Positions 49,529 through 57,391 of a stretch of 64,000 nt of DNA are shown here, piece after piece (positions within the stretch are counted from its first letter, which is position 1; each line of letters begins with the position of its first letter). Under the pieces are notes generated by a model. That model had not been told where the DNA came from and did no database searches. It worked only from the letters and a program-made list of their open reading frames with translations. The position numbers and the translations under genes are program-made. Origin of the DNA: Nocardioides luteus (GTDB lineage: Bacteria > Actinomycetota > Actinomycetes > Propionibacteriales > Nocardioidaceae); the NCBI RefSeq assembly GCF_000960475.2, contig NZ_JZDQ02000009.1, forward strand, positions 62,001-126,000, in the 5' to 3' direction.

Positions 49529-50586
49529 GGTTCGCGCTGACCGAGGAGCAGTCCGACCTGGTCGCGACGGTTCATACGCTGATCGCCAAGCGGGCCGCGT
49601 CGATGGATCTGCGCGCGGCGATCGCGACACCCGAGGGCTACGACACCACCCTGTGGCAGACGCTGACCGAGCAGATCGGCGTGACCGCGCTCGCCGTCCC
49701 CGAGGCGTACGGCGGCGTCGGCTGCACCTACCTCGAGGCCCATCTCGTCCTCGAGGAGCTCGGCGCCACGCTCACGCCCTCGCCGCTGATCGGCACCGTG
49801 CTGGCCAGCGAGATAGTCCAGGGAGTTTCCGTCGGTCTACCGACGAGTAATGGACGGAAACTCCCTGGACTACCCGAGCCTGCCGCCCAGCTCCTGACCG
49901 ACATCGCCGAGGGAACCCGGCTCGTCACGGCCGCGACCGCCGGGCTGTCGGGTGCCCGGGTCTCCGCCTCCGGGGATCGGTTGACCGGCAGCATCCCGGC
50001 CGTCTTGGATGCGCCCACAGCCGACACGATCCTCCTCGTCGTCGCCGACCAGCTCTTCGCGCTCGACCCGACGGCGCCCGGATGCACGGTCAGCGCCACG
50101 CCGGCGCTCGACCCGACCCTTCAGCTGGGAGAGATCCGACTCGCAGACGCGCAGGCAACCCGGCTCGGCAGCATCGATCCGACGTACGTCACCACGGTCG
50201 GCGCCACCATGATGACCGCACTCCAGGCCGGGGCGGCACGAGAGGCGCTGGAGCGTACGGTCGCCTACCTCAAGGAGCGCCACCAGTTCGGCCGCCCGCT
50301 CGGCTCGTTCCAGGCGCTCAAGCACCGGTGTGCCGACCTGCTCGTCCAGGTCGAGACGGCCAGGACGATGAGCTGGGCGGCAGCCTGGGAGCTGACCCAG
50401 CCAGCACCAGATCGACGCCTCATCCAGGCCGCCAAGACCTGGTGCTCCGACGCGTTCTCGCAGGTGGCGGCCGAGATGATCCAGCTCCACGGCGGCGTCG
50501 CGATCACCTGGGAGCACGACGCCCACCTCTACTTCAAGCGCGCCCACGCCACCGCCCAGCTCTGGAAGGACGTTCATGCTAGATAA
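49525..50586 (+). CDS. fadE33: FadE33-type acyl-CoA dehydrogenase subunit with embedded hairpin
   Basis: 353 residues, about 35 longer than Rv3564 (318). The N-terminal helical domain and the C-terminal bundle (KERHQFGRPLGSFQALKHRCADL, QLHGGVAITWEHDAHLYFKRAH) are normal. The extra length includes about 20 residues (IVQGVSVGLPTSNGRKLPGL) encoded by a 61-bp hairpin of family B at 49813. The insertion follows GTVLASE, a loop before the middle domain, so the protein may still fold. The start overlaps the fadE32 stop; the end overlaps ipdA by 11 bp. Confidence 0.87.
   Translation: MRFALTEEQSDLVATVHTLIAKRAASMDLRAAIATPEGYDTTLWQTLTEQIGVTALAVPEAYGGVGCTYLEAHLVLEELGATLTPSPLIGTVLASEIVQGVSVGLPTSNGRKLPGLPEPAAQLLTDIAEGTRLVTAATAGLSGARVSASGDRLTGSIPAVLDAPTADTILLVVADQLFALDPTAPGCTVSATPALDPTLQLGEIRLADAQATRLGSIDPTYVTTVGATMMTALQAGAAREALERTVAYLKERHQFGRPLGSFQALKHRCADLLVQVETARTMSWAAAWELTQPAPDRRLIQAAKTWCSDAFSQVAAEMIQLHGGVAITWEHDAHLYFKRAHATAQLWKDVHAR
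49813..49873. repeat. 61-bp hairpin, family B copy 2, inside fadE33
   Basis: TAGTCCAGGGAGTTTCCGTC pairs with its complement ending at 49872. The loop region TCTACCGACGAGTAATGG matches the loop of the copy at 24350 read in reverse. Five stem positions differ from that copy as compensated base pairs. The element is read through in the fadE33 frame. Confidence 0.88.
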
Positions 50587-51388
50587 GACCCTCCCCCTCG
50601 CCGAGGTCGCCGGCAAGCTCGAGTCCGGGATGACCATCGGCATCGGCGGCTGGGGCTCGCGGCGCAAGCCGATGGCGCTGGTCAAAGAGATCCTCCGCAG
50701 CGACGTCACCGACCTGACCGTGGTCGCCTTCGGCGGCCCCGACGTGGGCCTGCTCGCCCGCGCCGGGAAGATCCGCAAGCTGGTCTACGGCTTCGTCAGC
50801 CTCGACTCGATCCCGCTCGACCCCAACTTCACCCGCGCCCGCGAGCGCGGCGAGATCCCGGAGACGAGCGAGTACGACGAAGGCATGTTCGTCGCCGGCC
50901 TGAAGGCGGGCGCCAACCGGCTCTCGTTCCAGCCCATCCGCGCCGGCCTCGGCAGCGACGTGATGGCGATGAACCCCGACCTCAAGACGGTGAGGTCGCC
51001 CTACGACGACGAGGAGTACGTCGCCGTCCCCGGCCTCCGCCTCGACGTCTCGCTCATCCACCTCAACCGCGCCGACGCCGCCGGAAACGGCCAGTACCTC
51101 GGCCCCGACCCCTACTTCGACGACCTCTTCGCGATGGCCGCCGACACCACGATCCTGTCGGTCGAGCAGATCGTCTCCACCGACGACCTGACCGCCAAGG
51201 CCCCGCCGCAGACCCTCCTGGTCCCGCGGATCTTCGTGAACCACGTCGTCGAAGCCCCGGGCGGCGCCCACTTCACCAGCTGCGATCCCGACTACGGACG
51301 CGACGAGGAGTTCCAGAAGTCGTACGTGGCCGCCGCCAAGTCCGACTCCGACAGCGACTGGACCGAGTTCGAGGAGCGTTACCTGTGA
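50576..51388 (+). CDS. ipdA: IpdA, COCHEA-CoA hydrolase alpha subunit
   Basis: 270 residues of the CoA-transferase family I alpha type (SGMTIGIGGWGSRRKPMALVKEIL, GSDVMAMNPDLKTVRSPYDDEEYVAVPGLRLDVSLIHLN). With IpdB it forms the heteromer that hydrolytically opens steroid ring C in COCHEA-CoA; despite the fold it does not transfer CoA. The ATG lies 11 bp inside the end of fadE33. The stop overlaps the GTG of ipdB. Confidence 0.92.
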   Translation: MLDKTLPLAEVAGKLESGMTIGIGGWGSRRKPMALVKEILRSDVTDLTVVAFGGPDVGLLARAGKIRKLVYGFVSLDSIPLDPNFTRARERGEIPETSEYDEGMFVAGLKAGANRLSFQPIRAGLGSDVMAMNPDLKTVRSPYDDEEYVAVPGLRLDVSLIHLNRADAAGNGQYLGPDPYFDDLFAMAADTTILSVEQIVSTDDLTAKAPPQTLLVPRIFVNHVVEAPGGAHFTSCDPDYGRDEEFQKSYVAAAKSDSDSDWTEFEERYL

Positions 51389-52134
51389 CCACCCAGACCA
51401 TCACTCGAGCCGACGTCTGCGTCGCCGCCGTCTCCGATGCCTTCAAGGGGTCCGGCGAGGTGCTCGCCCACGCCGTCGGGATCGTGCCGGCCATCGGCGT
51501 ACGCCTGGCCAAGGCCACCCACACCCCCGAGCTCGCGCTCAGCGACGGCGAGGCGTTCATGATGGCCGCGGCCCCGCCGTTGCTGAAGACCGCGGCGGCC
51601 GGCGGCACCCCCGAGGCGTGGGTGCCGTTCCGCAGCATCTTCGACATCGTCGCCAGCGGCCGCCGGCACTCGATGATGGGCGCCAGCCAGATCGACCGCC
51701 ACGGCAACCAGAACATCTCCTCGATCGGCGACTGGCGCAGGCCGAAGCGCCAGCTGATCGGCGTACGCGGGGCGCCGGGCAACACCGTCAACCACCGCGT
51801 CGACTACTGGGTCGCCAAGCACTCCGCCCGGATCTTCGTCGACCGCGTCGACGTCGCCAGCGGCGTCGGCAACGACCGCGCCACCGGCACCGCCGGCCGG
51901 TTCCACGACCTCGGCGTCATCGTCACCAACCTCGCCGTCTTCGGCTACGACGACGCTGGACTCGTCAAGGTCGTCTCGATCCACCCCGGTGTCACCCCCG
52001 AGGAGCTTCAGGAGGCCACCGGCTTCCCGATCGACGCCGCCGACGCCCCCCTCACCCGCGAGCCCACGGCGGACGAGCTGAAGATCATCGAGGCAGAAGA
52101 CCCGAAGGGCCTCCGCTTCAAAGAGGTTCCCTGA
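51385..52134 (+). CDS. ipdB: IpdB, COCHEA-CoA hydrolase beta subunit
   Basis: 249 residues, matching Rv3552 (250). CoA-transferase beta-type fold with SGRRHSMMGASQIDRHGNQNISSIGDW and RVDVASGVGN. It acts with IpdA on the C-ring. The start is a GTG in a GTGA overlap with ipdA. It ends the operon and is followed by a nested hairpin before convergent kstR2. Confidence 0.92.
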   Translation: MTTQTITRADVCVAAVSDAFKGSGEVLAHAVGIVPAIGVRLAKATHTPELALSDGEAFMMAAAPPLLKTAAAGGTPEAWVPFRSIFDIVASGRRHSMMGASQIDRHGNQNISSIGDWRRPKRQLIGVRGAPGNTVNHRVDYWVAKHSARIFVDRVDVASGVGNDRATGTAGRFHDLGVIVTNLAVFGYDDAGLVKVVSIHPGVTPEELQEATGFPIDAADAPLTREPTADELKIIEAEDPKGLRFKEVP

Positions 52135-52143
52135 CCTGTCCGT

Positions 52144-52235
52144 CGAGTCGACTCGTCCTGACCGAGATCCGTGCCGAGTCGGCTCGTCCTAACGAGCCGA
52201 CTCGGCGGAATTCTTGGTCAGGACGAGCCGACTCG
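52144..52235. terminator. Nested hairpin between ipdB and kstR2
   Basis: Outer arms CGAGTCGACTCGTCCTGACC (52144-52163) and GGTCAGGACGAGCCGACTCG (52216-52235) pair with one mismatch. Inside, GCCGAGTCGGCTCGT (52173-52187) pairs perfectly with 52192-52206 over a 4-nt loop. It fills the 104-bp gap between the convergent genes and can terminate both. Confidence 0.8.
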
Positions 52236-52238
52236 GCG

Positions 52239-52856
52239 TCAGGCGAGGATCCCGGCGTGGAGCAGCTTCAGATACTGCTCCGAGAGCGTCTCGGGGGTAT
52301 GGCGGCCGCCGGGGCGATACCAGGAGACCGTGGACCAGACGCCGTCACGGATGAACCGATAGGTCAGCGCGGGGTCGAGCGAGGCCTGGAAGACGCCCGC
52401 CGCCTGGCCGGCCTCGAGGACCCGGATCCACAGCGCCTCGTTGTCACGGGAACGCTCGGCGACGAATTCGAAGCCCTCGACGGTCGCCAGGAAGGCGGCC
52501 TCGTTCTGGTAGAGCGCGACGGCGAGCCGCTCGTTGTGGATCGTCCGGAAGGACTCCGCGATCAGCCCGTCCAGGTCGGCCTGCGGGTCCACACCGGACT
52601 CGACGATCTCGGTGAACCGCGCGTTGAGCCCGTCGAGGAACCCGGAGAGCAGCTCGGTCAGCATCGCTTCCTTGGAGCGGAAGTGGTGGTAGAGCGAGCC
52701 CGAGAGGATCCCCGCGGCATCGGCGATGTCGCGTACGGTCGTCTGGGAGAACCCCTTGGTCGCGAACATCTCGCCGGCCAGCGTGAGCAGCTCGGCCCGC
52801 CGCGACGACCCCGACGCCGTCCCCCGCCTTCTCGGCGCAACCCCCGTGTCAGTCAT
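52239..52856 (-). CDS. kstR2: KstR2, TetR family repressor of the HIP regulon
   Basis: 205 residues. The helix-turn-helix region TTVRDIADAAGILSGSLYHHF (about 39-59) and the C-terminal YRFIRDGVWSTVSWYRPGG are nearly the same as in mycobacterial KstR2. KstR2 represses the HIP catabolic genes and is released by HIP-CoA, the product of FadD3. It is divergent from fadD3 with one operator between them, so it likely controls itself. The ATG is 6 nt from TAGACT, indicating a leaderless mRNA. Confidence 0.93.
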   Translation of the reverse strand: MTDTGVAPRRRGTASGSSRRAELLTLAGEMFATKGFSQTTVRDIADAAGILSGSLYHHFRSKEAMLTELLSGFLDGLNARFTEIVESGVDPQADLDGLIAESFRTIHNERLAVALYQNEAAFLATVEGFEFVAERSRDNEALWIRVLEAGQAAGVFQASLDPALTYRFIRDGVWSTVSWYRPGGRHTPETLSEQYLKLLHAGILA

Positions 52857-52862
52857 GGGCAG

Positions 52863-52868
52863 AGTCTA
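52863..52868 (-). promoter_or_regulatory. -10 element TAGACT of kstR2, leaderless
   Basis: On the minus strand TAGACT is followed by 6 nt and the kstR2 ATG. The operator begins 5 bp away. Confidence 0.55.
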
Positions 52869-52872
52869 CCAA

Positions 52873-52888
52873 ACAAGCAGTTGCTCAA
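52873..52888. promoter_or_regulatory. KstR2-type operator 4
   Basis: ACAAGCA-GT-TGCTCAA, a slightly weaker 7+2+7 repeat, in the 46-bp gap between kstR2 and fadD3. Both -10 elements lie within a few bp of it. Confidence 0.7.
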
Positions 52889-52889
52889 C

Positions 52890-52895
52890 TACGCT
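52890..52895 (+). promoter_or_regulatory. -10 element TACGCT of fadD3, leaderless
   Basis: TACGCT begins 2 bp after the operator and is followed by 7 nt and the GTG at 52903. Confidence 0.55.
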
Positions 52896-52902
52896 TGCGA
52901 GG

Positions 52903-54432
52903 GTGACCCCCCGCACGATCCCCGCCCTGATCGAGAAGGCCGAGCAGACGTACGCCGACCACCCGGCGATCGTCGACGGCCCCACGACGCTCACCTACAC
53001 CGAGCTCGCCGACGCGGCGGAGAAGGCCGCGCGCGCCTTCCTCGCCAGTGGCGTACGCAGCGGCGACCGCGTCGCGATCTGGGCGCCCAACCGCTGGGAG
53101 TTCCCGGTCGCGGTCCTCGGTGCGCAGACGATCGGGGCGGCCGTGGTGCCGCTGAACACCCGATACCGGGGCCATGAGGCGCGCGAGATCCTGGAGCGGT
53201 CCCGTGCCACCGCGCTGGTGACGGTCAACGGCTTCCTCGGCACCGACTACGTGCAGATGCTCCACGATGCCGGCCCGCTCCCGGAGCACCTGCTGACCAT
53301 CGTCGACCTCGCCGACGGCTGGGACGAGTTCCTGGCGAGGGGCGACAGCACGACCGATCAGCGCCTCGAGGACGCCAAGGCGACCGTCACCCCCGACACC
53401 CTCGCCGACCTGCTGTTCACCTCCGGCACCACCGGCAAGCCGAAGGGCGTGATGAGCGCCCAGCGCCAGACGATCGGCGTCGCCGACGTCTGGGCCCGCG
53501 GCGCCGCGCTCTCCCCCGAGGATCGCTACGCCATCGTCAACCCGTTCTTCCACGGCTTCGGCTACAAGGCCGGCTTCATCGCGGCGTTCACCGCGGGCAG
53601 CACGGTCTACCCGATCGCGACCTATGACCCGTCCCAGGCGCTGAAGCTGATCCAGGACGAGCGGATCACCGTCCTCCCCGGCGCTCCCACGATCTTCACC
53701 ACGCTCATCAACCACCCCGACCTGAAGGCGTACGACCTCTCCTCGCTGCGCTTCGCGATCGCCGGCGCCGCGAGCGTCCCGGAGAGCCTCTTCGCCGACA
53801 TGCGAGACATCCTCGGGATCGACGAGGTCAAGGGCGCCTACGGCCTCACCGAGTGCATGGTCGCCACGACCACCCGCCCCGGCGAGGACCCCGAGCATGT
53901 CGCCAAGGTCGTCGGCCCCGCGGTCGAGGGCCTGGAGATCCGCACCGTCACCGCGACCGGCGAGGACGCCGAGCCGGGCGAGGACGGGGAGGTCTGGATC
54001 CGCGGTGACAACGTCATGCTCGGCTACTTCGAGAACCCTGAGGCCACCGCCGAGGCGATCGACGAGGACGGCTGGCTCCACACCGGCGACGTCGGCTATC
54101 TCGACGAGCACGGCTGCCTGAAGATCACCGACCGGATCAAGGACATGTTCACCGTCGGCGGCTTCAACGTCTATCCCGCCGAGGTGGAGAACACCCTCGC
54201 CGGGCACCCTGGCATCGTCGAGGCGGCGGTGATCGGCATCCCCGACGCCCGGCTGGGCCAGGTGGGCAAGGCCTTCGTCGTCGTCCGCGACGACCTGGAC
54301 CCCGACACGATCGCGACCTGGCTCAAGGATCGGCTCGCCAACTACAAGCAGCCGCGGGCGTACGTGCTGGTCGACAGCCTCCCGCGCAACGCCAGCGGCA
54401 AGGTCCTCAAGACGGACCTGCGCGACACATAG
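52903..54432 (+). CDS. fadD3: FadD3, HIP-CoA ligase
   Basis: 509 residues (503 in M. tuberculosis). An ANL-superfamily adenylating enzyme: the P-loop ADLLFTSGTTGKPKGVMSA, the YGLTE motif in KGAYGLTECMVATT, the hinge GWLHTGDVGYLDEHG ... DRIKDMFTVGGFNVYP, and the catalytic Lys in LPRNASGKVLK. FadD3 activates the indanedione propionate HIP as its CoA thioester, which commits it to degradation and makes the KstR2 ligand. The GTG at 52903 is preferred because longer frames cross kstR2. Confidence 0.93.
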   Translation: MTPRTIPALIEKAEQTYADHPAIVDGPTTLTYTELADAAEKAARAFLASGVRSGDRVAIWAPNRWEFPVAVLGAQTIGAAVVPLNTRYRGHEAREILERSRATALVTVNGFLGTDYVQMLHDAGPLPEHLLTIVDLADGWDEFLARGDSTTDQRLEDAKATVTPDTLADLLFTSGTTGKPKGVMSAQRQTIGVADVWARGAALSPEDRYAIVNPFFHGFGYKAGFIAAFTAGSTVYPIATYDPSQALKLIQDERITVLPGAPTIFTTLINHPDLKAYDLSSLRFAIAGAASVPESLFADMRDILGIDEVKGAYGLTECMVATTTRPGEDPEHVAKVVGPAVEGLEIRTVTATGEDAEPGEDGEVWIRGDNVMLGYFENPEATAEAIDEDGWLHTGDVGYLDEHGCLKITDRIKDMFTVGGFNVYPAEVENTLAGHPGIVEAAVIGIPDARLGQVGKAFVVVRDDLDPDTIATWLKDRLANYKQPRAYVLVDSLPRNASGKVLKTDLRDT

Positions 54433-54510
54433 ACATATCTGTGAGACACCCCACCCCGCGGGGGTATAGGTTTCCGGAGCCCGTCTTCACTTTCCCCCAC
54501 GGAGGCTTCG

Positions 54511-57339
54511 ATGCCCCGACGCGCCAAGATCGCGTCCCTCTCCGGCACCATCCTCGCTCTCGGTGCGACCGCAGTAGCGATCCCCCTGACGCTGAACTCC
54601 GCCACCGCCGAACCGACCACGTCCGGCCCGCTGGCCGCCTTCGCGGCGGCGAACCGGGAGCCGTTGAAGGTCCCCGCCGGCCCGGTCGACGCGCATGTCG
54701 AGAAGGTCGCGCTGACCACCTCGAGCGGCAGGGCGACCGAGCACGCGACGAAGGTCGACAAGCCCCACACCGACGCGATCAAGAGCGACCCGCAGGACGT
54801 CAGCGGCTTCGGCGTCGTCGGCGTCACTTGGTCCGGCGAGATCGCCGACGGCGTACGCCCCGAGATCCGCACCCTGAAGGACGACGTGTGGTCGTCGTGG
54901 ACCCCGATGTCGGTCGACGTCGACGACCACGGTCCGGACGCCGGCACCGCTGAGGCGAAGAGCGTCCGCCCGGGCACCGACGAGTTCCTCGCCGGTCACG
55001 TCGACCAGGTGCAGACCAGGATCATCGTCCCCGACGCCGCCGAGATCCCCGGCGCCCTCGAGCTCGCGGTGATCGAGCCTGGCAAGCCTGCCGAGACGGT
55101 CGAGGAGCTCCCGGAGATCCACACCGACAAGAACAAGCCGACCGCGGCCAGCGCCCACAGCGGCAACAAGGACTCCGACCTCAACCTGGTCGCGTCCACC
55201 TACACCGCGAGCCCGACGATCTACAGCCGTGCGCAGTGGGGTGCCGACGAGTCGATCCGTGAGCAGAGCGCCCCGACCTACCGCCAGATCCACGGCGGTT
55301 TCGTCCACCACGCCGCGGGCACCAACGACTACACCGAGACCGACGTCCCCGGCATCATCCGAGGCATCTTCGAGTACCACGTGAAGACCCGTGGCTACCG
55401 CGACGTCGGCTACAACTTCTTCGTCGACAAGTTCGGCCGCATCTGGGAGGGACGCTATGGCGGCGTCGCGCTGCCGGTCGAGGGCGCCCACACCAGCGGC
55501 TACAACTACGACAGCTTCGGTGCCGCGGCGCTCGGCTGCTTCGACACGGTCGCGGCCGGCTGTCCTGACGACACCGGCGCGACGCAGAACCAGCCGACGG
55601 ACGCGATGATCCAGGCGTACGGCTCCCTCTACGCCTGGAAGCTGTCCCTCCACGGCGTCACCGCCAACGCCACCGACGTGACCCTGACCAAGACCGACGG
55701 CACCAAGACGGTCTTCCCGTACGCGATCCAGGGCCACCGCGACGCCAACACGACGGCGACCATCTGCCCCGGTGAGAACCTCGAGGCGAAGCTTCCCCAG
55801 ATCCGCTCGCTGGCCGCGAGCCTGCAGAAGAGCTGGTCCGGGCGTGACCTGGAGTCCAACATCGCCGGCACGAGCCACTCCGACTTCGTGGCACGCCGGG
55901 CCTCGGACGGCCGGATCTTCACGCTGCGTACGGGCGGGTTCGCCGGGTTCGGCTCGACCAGGAAGTCCTCGACGGTCGGCAGCACCGTGCGCGAGGCCGT
56001 CGTCACCCCGGACATCACCGGCGACGGCAAGGCCGACCTGATCCAGGTCCGCGACGACGGCTCGGCCGGCATCCGCAAGGGCCGCGGCGACGGCACCTTC
56101 GCGGCGGTCTTCAAGACTCTCGGCAGGAGCACGTTCTCGGGCGTCTCCAAGATCACCGCGACCGGCAACATCGGTGGCACCTCGGCCAACGACCTGATCG
56201 GCAAGAACGCGAAGGGCTACCTGGTCCGCTACACGGGCAACGGCTCCGGCGGATTCACCCGGGCGGGCACGACGCGCTCGCTGAGCGGCTTCGACAAGCT
56301 CGCCGCGACGGGTGACGTCAACAAGGACGGGAAGCGCGACCTGATCGGCCGCAAGTCCGGCGCGCTCTACTACTTCAAGGGTTCCGGCTCGGGCACGTTC
56401 GGCTCGCCGGTCAAGCTCTCGACGCAGAGCCCGTCGTGGTCATCGCTGGTCCAGATCTCCGGCTACGGCGACTTCACCGGCGACGGGCGTGGTGACCTGA
56501 TCGGCCGGGACTCGTCCAACCGCGGCTGGATCTACCCCGCCTCCGGCTCGGGCTTCGGCAAGCCGCTGGGTCCGTACGCGGACGTCAACCGCACCCTCGT
56601 CGGCGCGGTCAACCTCCTCGGCAACAGCCTCCCGGACCTGGTGATGAAGTCCGGCTCGACGCTCTACGTGAAGCCGAACAGCGGTCGGGTCAGCCTGGCC
56701 GCGCCGGTCGACAGCGGCATCACGCTGACGAGCGCCACCGCGCTGATGAACGCCGGCGACTGGAACCGCGACGGCAAGGGCGACTTCCTGGCGAAGATGT
56801 CGGACGGTTCGGTCCGCCTCTACCGCGGCTACGGCACCGGCAAGTTCGCCAGCCCGGTCACGATCGCGACCGGCCTCGGCACAGTCAGCGTCATCGACGC
56901 GGTCGGCGACATCACCGGCGACGGCTACCCGGACCTGATGGGTCGCACCTCCGACGGCACGATCAAGCTGTGGCCGGGCACGGGCTCGACCAAGGTCGGC
57001 GCCTCGATCGTGATGAAGTCCTCGGCCGCGGGCACCCGCCTGGTCGGCGTCGGGCGCTGGAACAGCGGCAACACCCCCGACGTGCTCTTCGTCAACGGCA
57101 CCAGCACCGTCGTCCACGAGAGCAACGGGCCTGGCGGCCTGGTCTCCACACAGACGCTGTCGATCAACCTGTCGGGCTATGACGCGGTGCTCGGCGTACG
57201 CGACCTGCGGGCCGGCTCGGGTGGCGACCTGATCGTGCGGTCGGGCAGCTACATCTATGCGCTGGAGCGCAACAGCGCCGGCACCGGCGTGACCCGCACC
57301 TACCTGGGTGCGCTCTCGGGCTACAACCTGCTGGGCTGA
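54511..57339 (+). CDS. Secreted N-acetylmuramoyl-L-alanine amidase/PGRP with FG-GAP repeats
   Basis: 942 residues. Signal peptide to about residue 33. A linker domain (about 60-200) precedes the amidase-2/PGRP domain (about 235-440), with Zn ligands His in GGFVHHAAG and His in IQGHRDANTTATICPG. The C-terminal half carries five to six VCBS/FG-GAP repeats (ITGDGKADLIQVR, FTGDGRGDLIGR, NRDGKGDFLAKM, ITGDGYPDLMGR) that bind Ca2+ and form a propeller. It should cleave the amide link of peptidoglycan outside the cell. It is read away from fadD3 and is not part of the regulon. Confidence 0.9.
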   Translation: MPRRAKIASLSGTILALGATAVAIPLTLNSATAEPTTSGPLAAFAAANREPLKVPAGPVDAHVEKVALTTSSGRATEHATKVDKPHTDAIKSDPQDVSGFGVVGVTWSGEIADGVRPEIRTLKDDVWSSWTPMSVDVDDHGPDAGTAEAKSVRPGTDEFLAGHVDQVQTRIIVPDAAEIPGALELAVIEPGKPAETVEELPEIHTDKNKPTAASAHSGNKDSDLNLVASTYTASPTIYSRAQWGADESIREQSAPTYRQIHGGFVHHAAGTNDYTETDVPGIIRGIFEYHVKTRGYRDVGYNFFVDKFGRIWEGRYGGVALPVEGAHTSGYNYDSFGAAALGCFDTVAAGCPDDTGATQNQPTDAMIQAYGSLYAWKLSLHGVTANATDVTLTKTDGTKTVFPYAIQGHRDANTTATICPGENLEAKLPQIRSLAASLQKSWSGRDLESNIAGTSHSDFVARRASDGRIFTLRTGGFAGFGSTRKSSTVGSTVREAVVTPDITGDGKADLIQVRDDGSAGIRKGRGDGTFAAVFKTLGRSTFSGVSKITATGNIGGTSANDLIGKNAKGYLVRYTGNGSGGFTRAGTTRSLSGFDKLAATGDVNKDGKRDLIGRKSGALYYFKGSGSGTFGSPVKLSTQSPSWSSLVQISGYGDFTGDGRGDLIGRDSSNRGWIYPASGSGFGKPLGPYADVNRTLVGAVNLLGNSLPDLVMKSGSTLYVKPNSGRVSLAAPVDSGITLTSATALMNAGDWNRDGKGDFLAKMSDGSVRLYRGYGTGKFASPVTIATGLGTVSVIDAVGDITGDGYPDLMGRTSDGTIKLWPGTGSTKVGASIVMKSSAAGTRLVGVGRWNSGNTPDVLFVNGTSTVVHESNGPGGLVSTQTLSINLSGYDAVLGVRDLRAGSGGDLIVRSGSYIYALERNSAGTGVTRTYLGALSGYNLLG

Positions 57340-57343
57340 CCCG

Positions 57344-57391
57344 AGTTGTGAAGCCGAGAGTGGCCCATAGGTCACTCTCGGCTTCACAACT
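57344..57391. repeat. 48-bp hairpin, family C copy 2
   Basis: A stem starting AGTTGTGAAGCCGAGAGTGG, the same length as the copy at 43224 and with CATAGG at the tip. It spans the gap between the convergent amidase and antiporter genes; its last base is the first base of the antiporter stop codon as read on the plus strand. Confidence 0.88.
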
